The notes under the pieces were generated by a model. That model had not been told where the DNA came from, made no database searches, and saw only the letters and a list, made by a program, of their open reading frames with translations. A stretch of DNA of 64,000 nucleotides. Source: Sandaracinaceae bacterium (GTDB taxonomy: Bacteria; Myxococcota_A; Polyangia; Polyangiales; Sandaracinaceae). The position numbers were made by a program, and so were the translations under genes. Positions 29,464-37,882 of the stretch are shown here, piece by piece (position 1 is the stretch's first letter; every line of letters begins with the position of its first letter). Where the stretch lies: contig JACKEC010000026.1 in assembly GCA_020633195.1 (NCBI GenBank), positions 62,001 through 126,000 of the forward strand. The letters are read 5' to 3'.

Positions 29464-30243
29464 ATGGTGGCCGACGTGCGGCGCTCCGTCGGCTGGTGGG
29501 TCCTGGGCGTGCTGGCCTTCGCGGCGCCGGTCGCGGCGGACCCGACCGACGACGCGCCCATCGTCGATCTGGCGACCCGCGTGCCCGAGCGCTGGCTCGA
29601 GGACACGACCGAGGACTGGCCGCTCACGCCCGAGCGCTGGCGCCGTCGGATGCCGCCCGAGTGTCGGACCCGCGGCGGCTACCGCGATCACTGCCAGGGC
29701 GAGCGCCTCGTCCCCGAGCCCCACGGCCCCGCGGCCGACCTCGCGCGCCGGCTCGGGCTCGGCCAGCGGGCCACCGCGCTGCAGCTCATGCACGCGCGGC
29801 CGCTCCCGGAGTGGCTGGCCGCGGTGGCGAGCGCCGACCCCGACGAGCACCTCACGTTCCCCGTCGCCAACGGGCACCTCGGCCGCGGGTTCGGTCGCAC
29901 GCGCACCGGCTCGATGGCGAACCGCCGGCACTGGGGCGTGGACATCGGCGCCGCCGAGGGCTCCCCCATCCTCGCGGCGCGCGGCGGCATCGTCGCCTAC
30001 GCCGACAACGAGCTGACGGGGTTCGGCAACGTCGTGATGCTCCTCCACTTCGAGGGCTACACGACGTTCTACGCGCACTGCCGTCGCCTCCACGTCTTCG
30101 CCGGGCAGCGGGTCGAGCGAGGCCAGCGGATCGCCGAGGTGGGCCAGACCGGCTTCGCGCCCGCGCCCCACCTCCACTTCGAGTGGCGCCAGCGCGGCTG
30201 GGCGCGCGACCCCGTCCCGCTCTTCCTCCCTCGCGAGCGCTGA
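29464..30243 (+). CDS. M23-family (LytM-type) peptidoglycan endopeptidase
   Basis: 259 residues with a signal peptide (GWWVLGVLAFAAPVAA). The LytM domain covers about 135-250: GHLGRGFGRTRTG, HWGVDIGAAEGSPILAARGG (first zinc His and Asp), NVVMLLHFEGYTTFYAHC, and the catalytic HLHFEW. Both metal-binding motifs are present, so it is likely an active cell-wall endopeptidase rather than a degenerate activator. It is divergent from the hemoglobin gene and 16 bp before a Ser/Thr kinase gene. Confidence 0.92.
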   Translation: MVADVRRSVGWWVLGVLAFAAPVAADPTDDAPIVDLATRVPERWLEDTTEDWPLTPERWRRRMPPECRTRGGYRDHCQGERLVPEPHGPAADLARRLGLGQRATALQLMHARPLPEWLAAVASADPDEHLTFPVANGHLGRGFGRTRTGSMANRRHWGVDIGAAEGSPILAARGGIVAYADNELTGFGNVVMLLHFEGYTTFYAHCRRLHVFAGQRVERGQRIAEVGQTGFAPAPHLHFEWRQRGWARDPVPLFLPRER

Positions 30244-30259
30244 CGTAGCCTGGGCTCTC

Positions 30260-31333
30260 ATGGACGCCGGGCTGCCGCCCAGGGTCGGACCCTACGAGAC
30301 GCTCGAGCTCCTCGCCGAAGGTGGGATGGCCCGCGTGGTGGTGGCTCGCCAAGCGGGCCTCGCCGGCTTCGAGCGCAAAGTCGCGCTGAAGCTGATCCTC
30401 CCCGAGCTCGCCGCCGACGAGCGCTACGTCACGATGTTCCTCGACGAGGCGCGGATGGCGTCGCGGGTCCAGCACCCCAACGTCGTGTCGGTGCTCGACG
30501 TGGGTCGCGACGAGACGACGGGCATCCTCTACATGGCGCTCGATCTCGTGCTCGGGGCGACGCTGTCGCAGGTGCGGCGCCGCTACCCGGCCGGGGTCCC
30601 CGTCCACGCGGCGCTCGAGATCGTAGCCCAGGCGGCGGACGGGCTCGACGCCGCGCACTGCGCCACCGCCGCGGACGGCACCCCGCTCGCGCTCGTCCAC
30701 CGGGACGTCTGCCCGCAGAACCTCTTGATCGGCTTCGACGGCTTCGTCCGGGTGAGCGACTTCGGGATCGCCCGCGCCGCGCAGCGCGACACCCGCACCG
30801 AGACCGGCAAGTTCAAGGGCAAGCTCGGCTACTGCTCGCCCGAGCACGTGCTCGCGTATCCGCTCGATCACCGCTCTGACATCTTCGCGCTCGGGATCGT
30901 CGCCTTCGAGATGCTCACCGGGGTGCGGCTGTTCTCCTCGTCGACGCCCTCGACGACCCTGCAGAAGATCTTGCACGGCGACATCCCGAGCGTGGCCGAG
31001 CTGCGCCCCGAGCTGCCCGCCGACGCGGTCGCGGTGCTCGACGCCGCGCTCTGCCGCGAGGTCGAAGGGCGACCCGCGCGGGCGGCCGAGATCGCGTCGC
31101 GCATCCGGACCGCCTGCGGTCGCGCGGGCTTCGAGAGCCCTGGTCCGACGCTGCGCGACCTCGTCCTGCACGCCGCCTCGGAGCAGGCGGTGCGCCTCGC
31201 CGGCCTGAGCGCGCTCCGGACGCCGAGCGCGCCGCCGCCGCCGATGGGGGACGACGACCCGCCGACCAGCGTGGAGCGTCCGTCGCGCGACACGATCGTG
31301 GACTTCGCGTCGCCGGCCGACATCGAGGAGTGA
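30260..31333 (+). CDS. Hanks-type Ser/Thr protein kinase (soluble)
   Basis: 357 residues. The kinase domain covers about 10-280: Gly loop LAEGGMARVVVA, ATP-binding Lys44 (VALKL), HRDVCPQN at 147-154, DFG at 167-169, then the activation segment with GKLGYCSPEH and SDIFALGIVAFEMLTG. The usual Lys of HRDxKxxN is Cys here; myxobacterial kinases often have Ser at this place. The C-terminal tail is Pro-rich and ends acidic, without a membrane helix. Probably cytoplasmic and active. Targets unknown; the M23 gene is directly upstream and the MoxR operon downstream. Confidence 0.92.
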   Translation: MDAGLPPRVGPYETLELLAEGGMARVVVARQAGLAGFERKVALKLILPELAADERYVTMFLDEARMASRVQHPNVVSVLDVGRDETTGILYMALDLVLGATLSQVRRRYPAGVPVHAALEIVAQAADGLDAAHCATAADGTPLALVHRDVCPQNLLIGFDGFVRVSDFGIARAAQRDTRTETGKFKGKLGYCSPEHVLAYPLDHRSDIFALGIVAFEMLTGVRLFSSSTPSTTLQKILHGDIPSVAELRPELPADAVAVLDAALCREVEGRPARAAEIASRIRTACGRAGFESPGPTLRDLVLHAASEQAVRLAGLSALRTPSAPPPPMGDDDPPTSVERPSRDTIVDFASPADIEE

Positions 31334-31549
31334 CCCCGGTTGCGAGGCAGCCTCAGGGACGCGCGACGTACGGTCCCCACCCCCAAGGACTCCCCCGACC
31401 TTCGGTCTGAGAGGGGAGCCGCACCGGCTCGGGAGCGTACGTTGGACCGACTTGGGACCCTCGGGAAACATTCCTCCGCTTCAGCCGTCAGTAGGATCGG
31501 CGTGAAGGGCGGGACACATCGAGCGGTCACGTTTGGGCGAGTCACCGCC
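31334..31549. other. Intergenic leader of the MoxR operon
   Basis: No convincing gene. A GC-rich inverted repeat lies at about 31388-31419 (CTCCCC and GGGGAG arms around GACC-TTC-GGTC), a possible terminator for the kinase gene. The rest, up to the RBS hairpin at 31550, is the likely promoter/leader of the operon, but no clear -35/-10 pair was found. Confidence 0.4.
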
Positions 31550-31574
31550 ACTCCTTCGTCGAAGGCGAAGGAGT
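31550..31574 (+). promoter_or_regulatory. Hairpin that buries the ribosome binding site of the Gln-Gly gene
   Basis: ACTCCTTCG (31550-31558) and CGAAGGAGT (31566-31574) form a perfect 9-bp stem with a 7-nt loop. The 3' arm contains the AAGGAG Shine-Dalgarno, five bases before the GTG at 31579. The left arm could also pair with CGAAGG at 31560-31565, giving two competing structures. This predicts translational control, for example by temperature or a coupled ribosome (inference). Confidence 0.5.
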
Positions 31575-31578
31575 CGGC

Positions 31579-34164
31579 GTGAGCGAGACGACCAAGAGCG
31601 GGGGCCTGCCCGCATCCATCGGCGGCGCGATCGAGGGGGTCCGGAGCCGCCTCAACCGCCACGTCCTGTTCGACGCGACGCTCTGCGGGGTCGGCGCCGC
31701 GCTCGCCGCGGGCGCCCCCGTCGCGCTCGCGCTGCGGGCGCTCGGTCAGCCTGGCTTGCCCGCGGCGGGCGTCGCGGGCGTGGCCTTCCTCGTCGCGCTC
31801 GGCTGGGAGCTCCGCCGCCGCTGGCACGACCCCCTCGACGCGGCGCTCGTCCTCGACGGGCTGCTCGACGCCAAGGATCGCTTCTCCACCGCGCTGCAGT
31901 TCGCTCGCGAGGAGGACCCGCCGAAGCTCCACCTGCTCCAGATCAAGGAGGCGAAGGGCTTCCTCGACGAGGTCGAGCGGGTGCCCGCGCCGGCGCGGCC
32001 CGAGTACCGGTCGGGCAAGTACGCGATGGCGGCGGCGATCGCGCTCGGCGTGGCGATCCCGATCGCCTACGTGTGGCCGGACGTGCAGGCGTGGCTCGCG
32101 CGGTCCGACGAGCCCATCCAGAACGAGGAGCCGCGCACCGAGGAGGAGATCGCGGCGGCGGCCGAGGAGCTGCGGCGCCGGATCGCGGAGAACCCCGACC
32201 GGCGGCTCGACGCCGAGATCAACGCGCTCGAGCACGAGCTCGCCGAGCGCCGCGATCGGACGACCGACGAGCGGGCCAACGCGATCCGCGAGGCGGCGGA
32301 GATCCTCGAGCGGGTCGCGGGGATCGACCCCGACCGCGCCGAGAACGGAGAGAACGGCGAGGCCGATCAGCAGGGCGGAGGCGAGGACTCCGGCGAGGAG
32401 CGCGCGCCGCTGCCGACGTCGGTCGATCAGGCGCCACCGGAGACCGCGTCGCGGCGGCTGATGGAGTCGTGGAACGAGGCGCGCGAGGCGATGCAGCAGT
32501 GGCGCGAGCAGGCCTCGCGGCCCGACGCGGACCCGTTCGAGACGGCGCGCCTGCAGCAAGAGGCGCAGCGCAGCCAGATGGAGGCGCTCGAGCTCGCGCG
32601 GCAGGAGCGGAGCTGGGAGAACAACCAGTCCGAGGAGCAGCGTCGCGCGGAGGCGGAGGCGCGCGAGCGTCGGCGCGAGGAGTCCGAGACGCCGGGCGAC
32701 CGCTTGCGCGAGGCGACCGATCGCCTCGACCGCGCGCTCGCCGCGATGCACCGCTCCGACGAGAACCCGGATCTGCCGGGCCGCGAGACGAGCGAGGCCC
32801 TGCGCCAGGCGCAGGAGCGCCTCGGTCAGCAGACGCCGCAGACCGGCCAGGAGCTGAGCAACGCCGCCACCGCGCGCGACCAGGGCGACGGCGAGCAGAT
32901 GGACCGCGCGCTCGAGCAGGCCCGCGAGGCGCTGCGGCGCGAGGCGGGCTCGCAGTCACAGCAGCTCAGCGACGCGCGGCGTCGGCTCGATCAGCTGCAC
33001 GACGACGTGGCGCAGCGCGCCGCGGAGCGCAGCCAGAGCGCCCAGGAGCAGCTCGCGCGCGCCGCCCAGCAAGGGCAGCAGGGCGAGGGCCAGCAGGGCG
33101 AGGGCCAGCAGGGCGAGGGCCAGCAGGGCCAAGGTCAGCAGGGCCAAGGTCAGCAGGGCCAAGGTCAGCAGGGCCAGGGTCAGCAGGGTCAGGGCCAGCA
33201 GAGCCAGGGTCAGCAGGGTCAGGGTCAGCAGGGTCAGGGCCAGCAGGGTCAGGGTCAGCAGGGTCAGGGCCAGCAGGGTCAGGGTCAGCAGGGTCAGGGC
33301 CAGCAGGGTCAGCAGGGTCAGGGTCAGGGCCAGGGTCAGGGACAAGGTCAGGGCCAGGGTCAGGGCCAGGGTCAGGGACAGGGACAAGGTCAGGGTCAGG
33401 GTCAGGGTCAGGGACAAGGTCAGGGTCAGGGTCAGGGTCAGGGACAAGGTCAGGGACAAGGTCAGGGACAAGGTCAGGGACAAGGTCAGGGACAAGGTCA
33501 GGGTCAGGGGCAAGGTCAGGGTCAGGGACAAGGTCAGGGCCAGGGTCAGGGTCAGGGACAAGGTCAGGGCCAGGGTCAGGGTCAGGGCCAGGGCCAGGGA
33601 CAAGGCAACGGCAACGGCTCCGGACAGAACGGGCAGGGCACCAACAACGGGGCGACCGGTCAGGGCAACGGGAGCGCGTCCGGCCAGGGCCAGGGTCAGG
33701 GCCAGACCGGGTGGGGCTCCAACGGCCAGGCGCAGGGTCAGGGTCAGGGCCAGGGGCAAGGCCAGGGTCAGGGCCAGGGTGGCCAGACGAGCCAGGGCCA
33801 GTCGCAGCAGGGCTCGCAGTCGTGGGGCAGCGGCTCCGGCGGCAACCCGCTCGGCGGTCAGAACGGCACCGGCGATCCGAGCCAGCAGGTCAACGTCGAC
33901 CCCGGCACCGACCCCTCGCAGAACCCGAGCATGGGCCGCAACCCCGAGACCGGCGGCTTCCTCCCCGGGGGTGGGAACAACGCCGGCCAGGGCGGCCAGC
34001 GCATGGACGGCATCGCCGGACAGGGCTCGGGCAACGGCAACGGAGACCTCGGGGCCGGCGGCGAGGATGGTCCTCGCGTCGGCGGAGACAGCACGGTTCC
34101 GGCGTCTCTGCGCGCCTACGTTCGTCGCTACCTCGAGCGTATTCGAGGCGGCAACAGCCAGTGA
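31579..34164 (+). CDS. TIGR02302/DUF4175-like membrane protein with an extreme Gln-Gly repeat
   Basis: 861 residues from a GTG. Two membrane helices (about 36-75 as a pair) and a third (about 153-172) precede a long Glu/Arg/Ala coiled coil (180-495). Then come fifteen QQGxG pentapeptides (residues 500-574), 49 consecutive Gln-Gly dipeptides (579-676), and a Gln/Gly/Asn/Ser-rich tail. Length, topology and low complexity match the TIGR02302 description for alphaproteobacterial proteins. It heads the MoxR-DUF58-vWA operon; the next ATG is 10 bp beyond its stop. The tail ends in a charged helix (SLRAYVRRYLERIRGG). The repeat may act as a phase-separating or spring-like segment (inference). Confidence 0.85.
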   Translation: MSETTKSGGLPASIGGAIEGVRSRLNRHVLFDATLCGVGAALAAGAPVALALRALGQPGLPAAGVAGVAFLVALGWELRRRWHDPLDAALVLDGLLDAKDRFSTALQFAREEDPPKLHLLQIKEAKGFLDEVERVPAPARPEYRSGKYAMAAAIALGVAIPIAYVWPDVQAWLARSDEPIQNEEPRTEEEIAAAAEELRRRIAENPDRRLDAEINALEHELAERRDRTTDERANAIREAAEILERVAGIDPDRAENGENGEADQQGGGEDSGEERAPLPTSVDQAPPETASRRLMESWNEAREAMQQWREQASRPDADPFETARLQQEAQRSQMEALELARQERSWENNQSEEQRRAEAEARERRREESETPGDRLREATDRLDRALAAMHRSDENPDLPGRETSEALRQAQERLGQQTPQTGQELSNAATARDQGDGEQMDRALEQAREALRREAGSQSQQLSDARRRLDQLHDDVAQRAAERSQSAQEQLARAAQQGQQGEGQQGEGQQGEGQQGQGQQGQGQQGQGQQGQGQQGQGQQSQGQQGQGQQGQGQQGQGQQGQGQQGQGQQGQGQQGQQGQGQGQGQGQGQGQGQGQGQGQGQGQGQGQGQGQGQGQGQGQGQGQGQGQGQGQGQGQGQGQGQGQGQGQGQGQGQGQGQGQGQGQGQGQGQGQGQGNGNGSGQNGQGTNNGATGQGNGSASGQGQGQGQTGWGSNGQAQGQGQGQGQGQGQGQGGQTSQGQSQQGSQSWGSGSGGNPLGGQNGTGDPSQQVNVDPGTDPSQNPSMGRNPETGGFLPGGGNNAGQGGQRMDGIAGQGSGNGNGDLGAGGEDGPRVGGDSTVPASLRAYVRRYLERIRGGNSQ
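33076..33606 (+). repeat. In-frame microsatellite: 15 x 15 bp then 49 x 6 bp (Gln-Gly coding)
   Basis: 33076-33300 is exactly fifteen 15-bp units (CAGCAGGGCGAGGGC type), including runs of three identical copies. 33313-33606 is 49 hexamers of the CAGGGN/CAAGGN type. The coding strand repeatedly fits GGG-N3-GGG-N3-GGG-N3-GGG, the G-quadruplex consensus, and resembles telomeric hexamers. All units are multiples of three, so slippage keeps the frame. Confidence 0.97.
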
Positions 34165-34174
34165 TGGGATAGAA

Positions 34175-35200
34175 ATGGGCGAAACGAAACAGGTCCACTT
34201 GCTCAACCCCTTCGACAACGTCCGGACGCTGTGCCGCGACATGACGTCCGAGATCGGTCGGCGCGTCGTCGGACAGCAGGAGGCGATCCACGGGCTCACC
34301 GCGGGTCTCCTGCTCGGCGGGCACGTCCTCATGGAGGGCGTGCCGGGCGTCGGGAAGACGCTGCTCGCGCGGACCCTCGCCGACGTCGTCGACCTCAGCT
34401 TCTCGCGCGTGCAGTTCACGCCGGACCTGATGCCGGCCGACGTGCTCGGGACGCACATCGTCACCGTGCAGGACGGCCGGCCCGTCATGACGCTGCAGCA
34501 AGGGCCGCTGTTCGCGAACGTCGTGCTCGCCGACGAGATCAACCGCGCCTCGCCCAAGACGCAGTCCGCGCTGCTCGAGGCCATGCAGGAGCAGCAGATC
34601 TCGCTGGGCACCGAGACCTACAAGCTTCCGCGGCCGTTCTTCGTCGTCGCGACGCAGAACCCCATCGACAACGAGGGCACCTACCCGCTGCCCGAGGCGC
34701 AGCTCGACCGCTTCCTCATGAAGCTGATGATCGAGTTCCCGAGCGAGGACGACGTCCTCGCGATCGTCGACAGGACCGCCGAGGGGATCGACGCGAGCGT
34801 GAAGAACGTCGCGACCCCCGAGGACCTGCTCGCGGCGGGCAAGACGATCCGCCAGATGCCCGTCGCCGAGACCGTCAGCCGCTACGCGGTGCGCCTCGTG
34901 TTCTCGACGCACCCCGAGTACAAGACCGCGCCCGCGTGCGTGCGTCGCTACGTCCGCGCCGGCGCCAGCCCGCGCGCCGCGCAGTCGCTCCTCGCGGTGG
35001 CGAAGTTCTTCGCCGTCCTCGACGGGCGCATGAACGCGTCGGCCGACGACGTGAAGCGCGCCGCCTACCCGTGCCTGCGTCACCGCATCCTGCTGAACTT
35101 CGACGCGATCGCCGACGAGGCGACCACCGACACGCTCATCCGGCAGCTCCTCATCGAGATGGACGCGCCGACGAACCCGAAGAAGAGCAAGCAGAAGTAG
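34175..35200 (+). CDS. MoxR-family AAA+ ATPase
   Basis: 341 residues from the ATG at 34175. Walker A GVPGVGKTLLARTLA, the MoxR core PDLMPADVLGTHI, Walker B VVLADEINRASPKTQSALLEAMQEQQ, sensor 1 FFVVATQNPIDNEGTYPLPEAQLDRF, and a sensor-2 lid follow in order. MoxR ATPases act as chaperones for vWA proteins (metal insertion, complex assembly or disassembly). The next three genes (DUF58, BatA-like, vWA) are its expected clients. The track-length ORF beginning further upstream overlaps the Gln-Gly gene and is not the start. Confidence 0.97.
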   Translation: MGETKQVHLLNPFDNVRTLCRDMTSEIGRRVVGQQEAIHGLTAGLLLGGHVLMEGVPGVGKTLLARTLADVVDLSFSRVQFTPDLMPADVLGTHIVTVQDGRPVMTLQQGPLFANVVLADEINRASPKTQSALLEAMQEQQISLGTETYKLPRPFFVVATQNPIDNEGTYPLPEAQLDRFLMKLMIEFPSEDDVLAIVDRTAEGIDASVKNVATPEDLLAAGKTIRQMPVAETVSRYAVRLVFSTHPEYKTAPACVRRYVRAGASPRAAQSLLAVAKFFAVLDGRMNASADDVKRAAYPCLRHRILLNFDAIADEATTDTLIRQLLIEMDAPTNPKKSKQK

Positions 35201-35201
35201 C

Positions 35202-36095
35202 GTGGCCGTCCTCGACCGCGCCATCCGCCGCGTCCTCGACAGGATGCGTCTCGGCGTCCGACCTCGGGCGACCGCGGGCCGCCAGGGCAGCCACCGCTCG
35301 CCCCTGAAGGCGCACGGCGTGGAGTTCGCCGAGCACCGGCCGTACGTGCCCGGCGACGACGTCCGCCACATCGACTGGAAGGCGTTCGCGCGGCACGGCC
35401 AGCTCGTGATGCGCAACTACGAGGAGGAGCGCGACGCGTTCATCCACATCCTCCTCGACGTGACGGGCTCGATGAGCCGAGGCGCCCCGACCAAGATCGA
35501 GGTCGCGCAGCAGCTCGCCGCGAGCTTCGCCTACGTCGGCATGCGCCAGTTCGATCGAGCGCGCGTGGTGCCCTTCGCCGACGAGCTCGACGACCTGCCG
35601 CTCGCGATCCGAGGCGCTCAGGACCTGCCCGCGCTCGAGCGCCTGCTCGCGGCCGCCGAGCCCGCCGGGCCCACCAACTTCGCCGCCGCCGTCAAGGCGC
35701 TCGCCGCGCGCGGGACGCCGCGCGGGATGGTCGTCGTGATCACCGACGTGATGGCGCCCGAGGGCTGGGAGGACGGCTTCCGCCACCTCGGCGCGATGGG
35801 CCACGAGGTCCGCGTGATCCGCGTGGGCTGCGCCGAGGACCTGGCGCCGACCTTCTCCGGCGAGCTCGAGCTGCACGACGCGGAGACCGGCGAGCGCGTG
35901 CGCCTGCGCGTGAACAAGGCCCTCCTCGAGCGCTACGGCGCCGAGGTCAAGAAGCACCTCGAGGCCGCGCGTGAGTCCTGCCAGCGCGCGGGCGGCCGCT
36001 GGATCGAAGTCGACGTCGAGATGCCGATGGACGCGATCGTGAAGCGCTGCTTCGGCGGCCCCGTCCACCGCACCGCCGCGGGGTCCGACCGATGA
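35202..36095 (+). CDS. DUF58 protein with vWA-like fold
   Basis: 297 residues from a GTG one base after the moxR stop. DUF58 signature YVPGDDVRHIDWKAFARHGQLVMRNYEEERD at about 47-77. The following domain has a MIDAS-like DVTGSMS at about 87, with Thr in place of the usual first Ser, and later VVVITDV. DUF58 proteins sit between MoxR and Bat proteins in nearly all such operons and are thought to bridge the ATPase to membrane vWA partners. The stop overlaps the next gene (ATGA). Confidence 0.95.
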   Translation: MAVLDRAIRRVLDRMRLGVRPRATAGRQGSHRSPLKAHGVEFAEHRPYVPGDDVRHIDWKAFARHGQLVMRNYEEERDAFIHILLDVTGSMSRGAPTKIEVAQQLAASFAYVGMRQFDRARVVPFADELDDLPLAIRGAQDLPALERLLAAAEPAGPTNFAAAVKALAARGTPRGMVVVITDVMAPEGWEDGFRHLGAMGHEVRVIRVGCAEDLAPTFSGELELHDAETGERVRLRVNKALLERYGAEVKKHLEAARESCQRAGGRWIEVDVEMPMDAIVKRCFGGPVHRTAAGSDR

Positions 36096-37882
36096 CCTTC
36101 GCCGCGTTCGCGTGGTCCACGATCGCCGCGATCGCCGGCGGCGCCGCGCTCACCGTGCTCGCGCTCTACCTCCTGCGCCGCACGCCGCGGCCGCAGGTCG
36201 TCTCGAACGTCACGTTCTGGATGCGGGCGGCGCAGAGCAGCCGTCCACGTTTCTTGCGAGCCTCCAAGATCCCGTGGGTCGCGTTCCTCATCAGCCTCCT
36301 GGTCGCGCTGCTCTTCGTGGGCGAGATCGGCGACCCGCGGTTCGGCCGCGGCGTCCGCGGGACCACGGTGATCGTGCTCGACGCCGGCCGCAGCATGGGC
36401 GCGACCGACGGCAGCGAGCGGCGCGTGGATCGCGCGCTCCGTGAGGTGCGGCGCTGGGTCGACCGCAGCACCGCCGGGGGCCGCGTCGCGGTGGTCCGCG
36501 CGGGCATGCGTCCCGAGACCCTCCTCGCGCTCACCGAGGACCCCGCCGACCTCGATCGCGCGCTCACGGGCTTCGAGCTCGACGACGGCCCCGCCGACCT
36601 GCGCGGCGCGGTCCGGCTCGCCGACCGCATCATCACCACGAGCGGGGACCCGGGGCAGATCCTCGTCGTCGCCGACCAGGACGTCGGCGAGGGCCTCGAG
36701 ACGCAAGCGACGCGGGTGCTGGTGCCCGTCGGGGTGCCCGCCGACACGATCGCGATCGGCGACTTCTCCGCGCGGCGCGACCCGCTCGCCGCGGGTGAGT
36801 ACACGACGCAAGTGCAGCTGCGGTCGTTCAGCTCCCGCGAGGCGGGCGCGCGGCTCCAGATCTACGACGGCGACGTGCCGCTCCTCGACCGCCGCGTGAC
36901 GCTGAGCCCGGGCGGCGGCGTGAGCTACAGCGCGCAGGGGTTCAGCGCCGAGCGCGCCGAGCTGACCGCGCGGCTCACCGACATCGAGATCACGGGCAGC
37001 CACGACGCGCTCGAGGTCGACGACGTCGCGCACGCGGTGGTGCCCGCGCTCGACCCGATCGCGGTCCTCTACGTCTCGGCCGGCAACCCGTACCTCGAGG
37101 CGGCGCTCGCGGTGCACCCGAACGCCAACGTCGAGACGATGTCGCCCGCGGACTTCGGCGGTCAGAGCGACGAGACGCTGTCGGGCTACGACGTGCTGAT
37201 CCTCGATCGCACGCCGCTCCCCGAGCGCATCGCGCACTCCTCGGTCGTGCTCTTCTCGCCGCCGTCCGGGCAGCTCGGCGCGAGCGGCCCCGCCGAGTCG
37301 CCGCGCGTCACGGCGATCCTCGGCTCGCATCCGGCGCTGCACGGCGTCCGCCTCGACGGCATCCGCGTCGGCCGCGCCGTGCGCTTCACGACCGAGCCGG
37401 GCGACCAGGTGCTGATGCGCAGCGGCTCGGACGCGCTCGCGGTGGCGCGCGAGACGCAGAGCCGCCGCCTCGTCGCCTACGGCCTCGACCTGAGCGCGAC
37501 GGATCTGGTCGAGCGCGAGGCGTTCCCGCTGATGGTGCACGACAGCCTGCAGTGGGCCGCCGCGGTGCGCGACGACGTGCCGCTCCCGCGCCGCCTCGGG
37601 GAGCCGATCTACGCGGCCGACCAGACGGTGCTCGGCCCCGACGGGGAGCCGGTCGACGCGACGGTGCTCGCCGCGATCCGACACCAGGGCATCTATCACG
37701 TGGGTGAGCGCGCCGAGGCGTTCAGCGCCGCCATCCACTCGCGCGAGATCCCGAGCGGCGCCTCCGCGGCGCGCTTCCGGACGAGCGACCCGCTGCCGCC
37801 GCTCGCGGTGCTCGTCGCGCTCGGCTTGCTCGCGCTGATCCTGCTCGAGTGGACGCTCGTGCACCGCGGGAGGCTGTCGTGA
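36092..37882 (+). CDS. BatA-like membrane protein (aerotolerance-type N-terminus, vWA-like domain)
   Basis: 596 residues. BatA-type N-terminus with two helices (about 7-28 and 62-82) around RRTPRPQVVSNVTFWM. Residues about 90-210 form a vWA-like domain in which the MIDAS is degenerate (DAGRSMG lacks the second Ser). The central beta region (220-330) and the DUF4159-like segment (330-480, VLYVSAGNPYLEAALA) face the periplasm. A C-terminal helix (570-590, LLALILLEWTLV) follows. Overlaps both neighbours by 4 nt. It probably forms a membrane complex with the next vWA protein. Confidence 0.85.
   Translation: MTFAAFAWSTIAAIAGGAALTVLALYLLRRTPRPQVVSNVTFWMRAAQSSRPRFLRASKIPWVAFLISLLVALLFVGEIGDPRFGRGVRGTTVIVLDAGRSMGATDGSERRVDRALREVRRWVDRSTAGGRVAVVRAGMRPETLLALTEDPADLDRALTGFELDDGPADLRGAVRLADRIITTSGDPGQILVVADQDVGEGLETQATRVLVPVGVPADTIAIGDFSARRDPLAAGEYTTQVQLRSFSSREAGARLQIYDGDVPLLDRRVTLSPGGGVSYSAQGFSAERAELTARLTDIEITGSHDALEVDDVAHAVVPALDPIAVLYVSAGNPYLEAALAVHPNANVETMSPADFGGQSDETLSGYDVLILDRTPLPERIAHSSVVLFSPPSGQLGASGPAESPRVTAILGSHPALHGVRLDGIRVGRAVRFTTEPGDQVLMRSGSDALAVARETQSRRLVAYGLDLSATDLVEREAFPLMVHDSLQWAAAVRDDVPLPRRLGEPIYAADQTVLGPDGEPVDATVLAAIRHQGIYHVGERAEAFSAAIHSREIPSGASAARFRTSDPLPPLAVLVALGLLALILLEWTLVHRGRLS

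Noticed and set aside
31340..31582. 80-codon ORF before the Gln-Gly gene
   Set aside because: No family, no ribosome site, and it spans the leader hairpin that controls the next gene.
33076..33606. Possible CRISPR array
   Set aside because: Units of 6 and 15 bp without spacers, in frame within a gene; this is a coding microsatellite.
31533..34172. Long plus-strand frame encoding Gly/Ser/Pro-type repeats
   Set aside because: The Gln-Gly microsatellite is open in every frame. Only the 31579-34164 frame has a ribosome site, membrane helices and normal composition outside the repeat.
32956..34611. Minus-strand frame with a Leu-Thr repeat resembling a membrane protein
   Set aside because: Reverse complement of the Gln-Gly tract; its flanks are antisense to moxR and have no family match.
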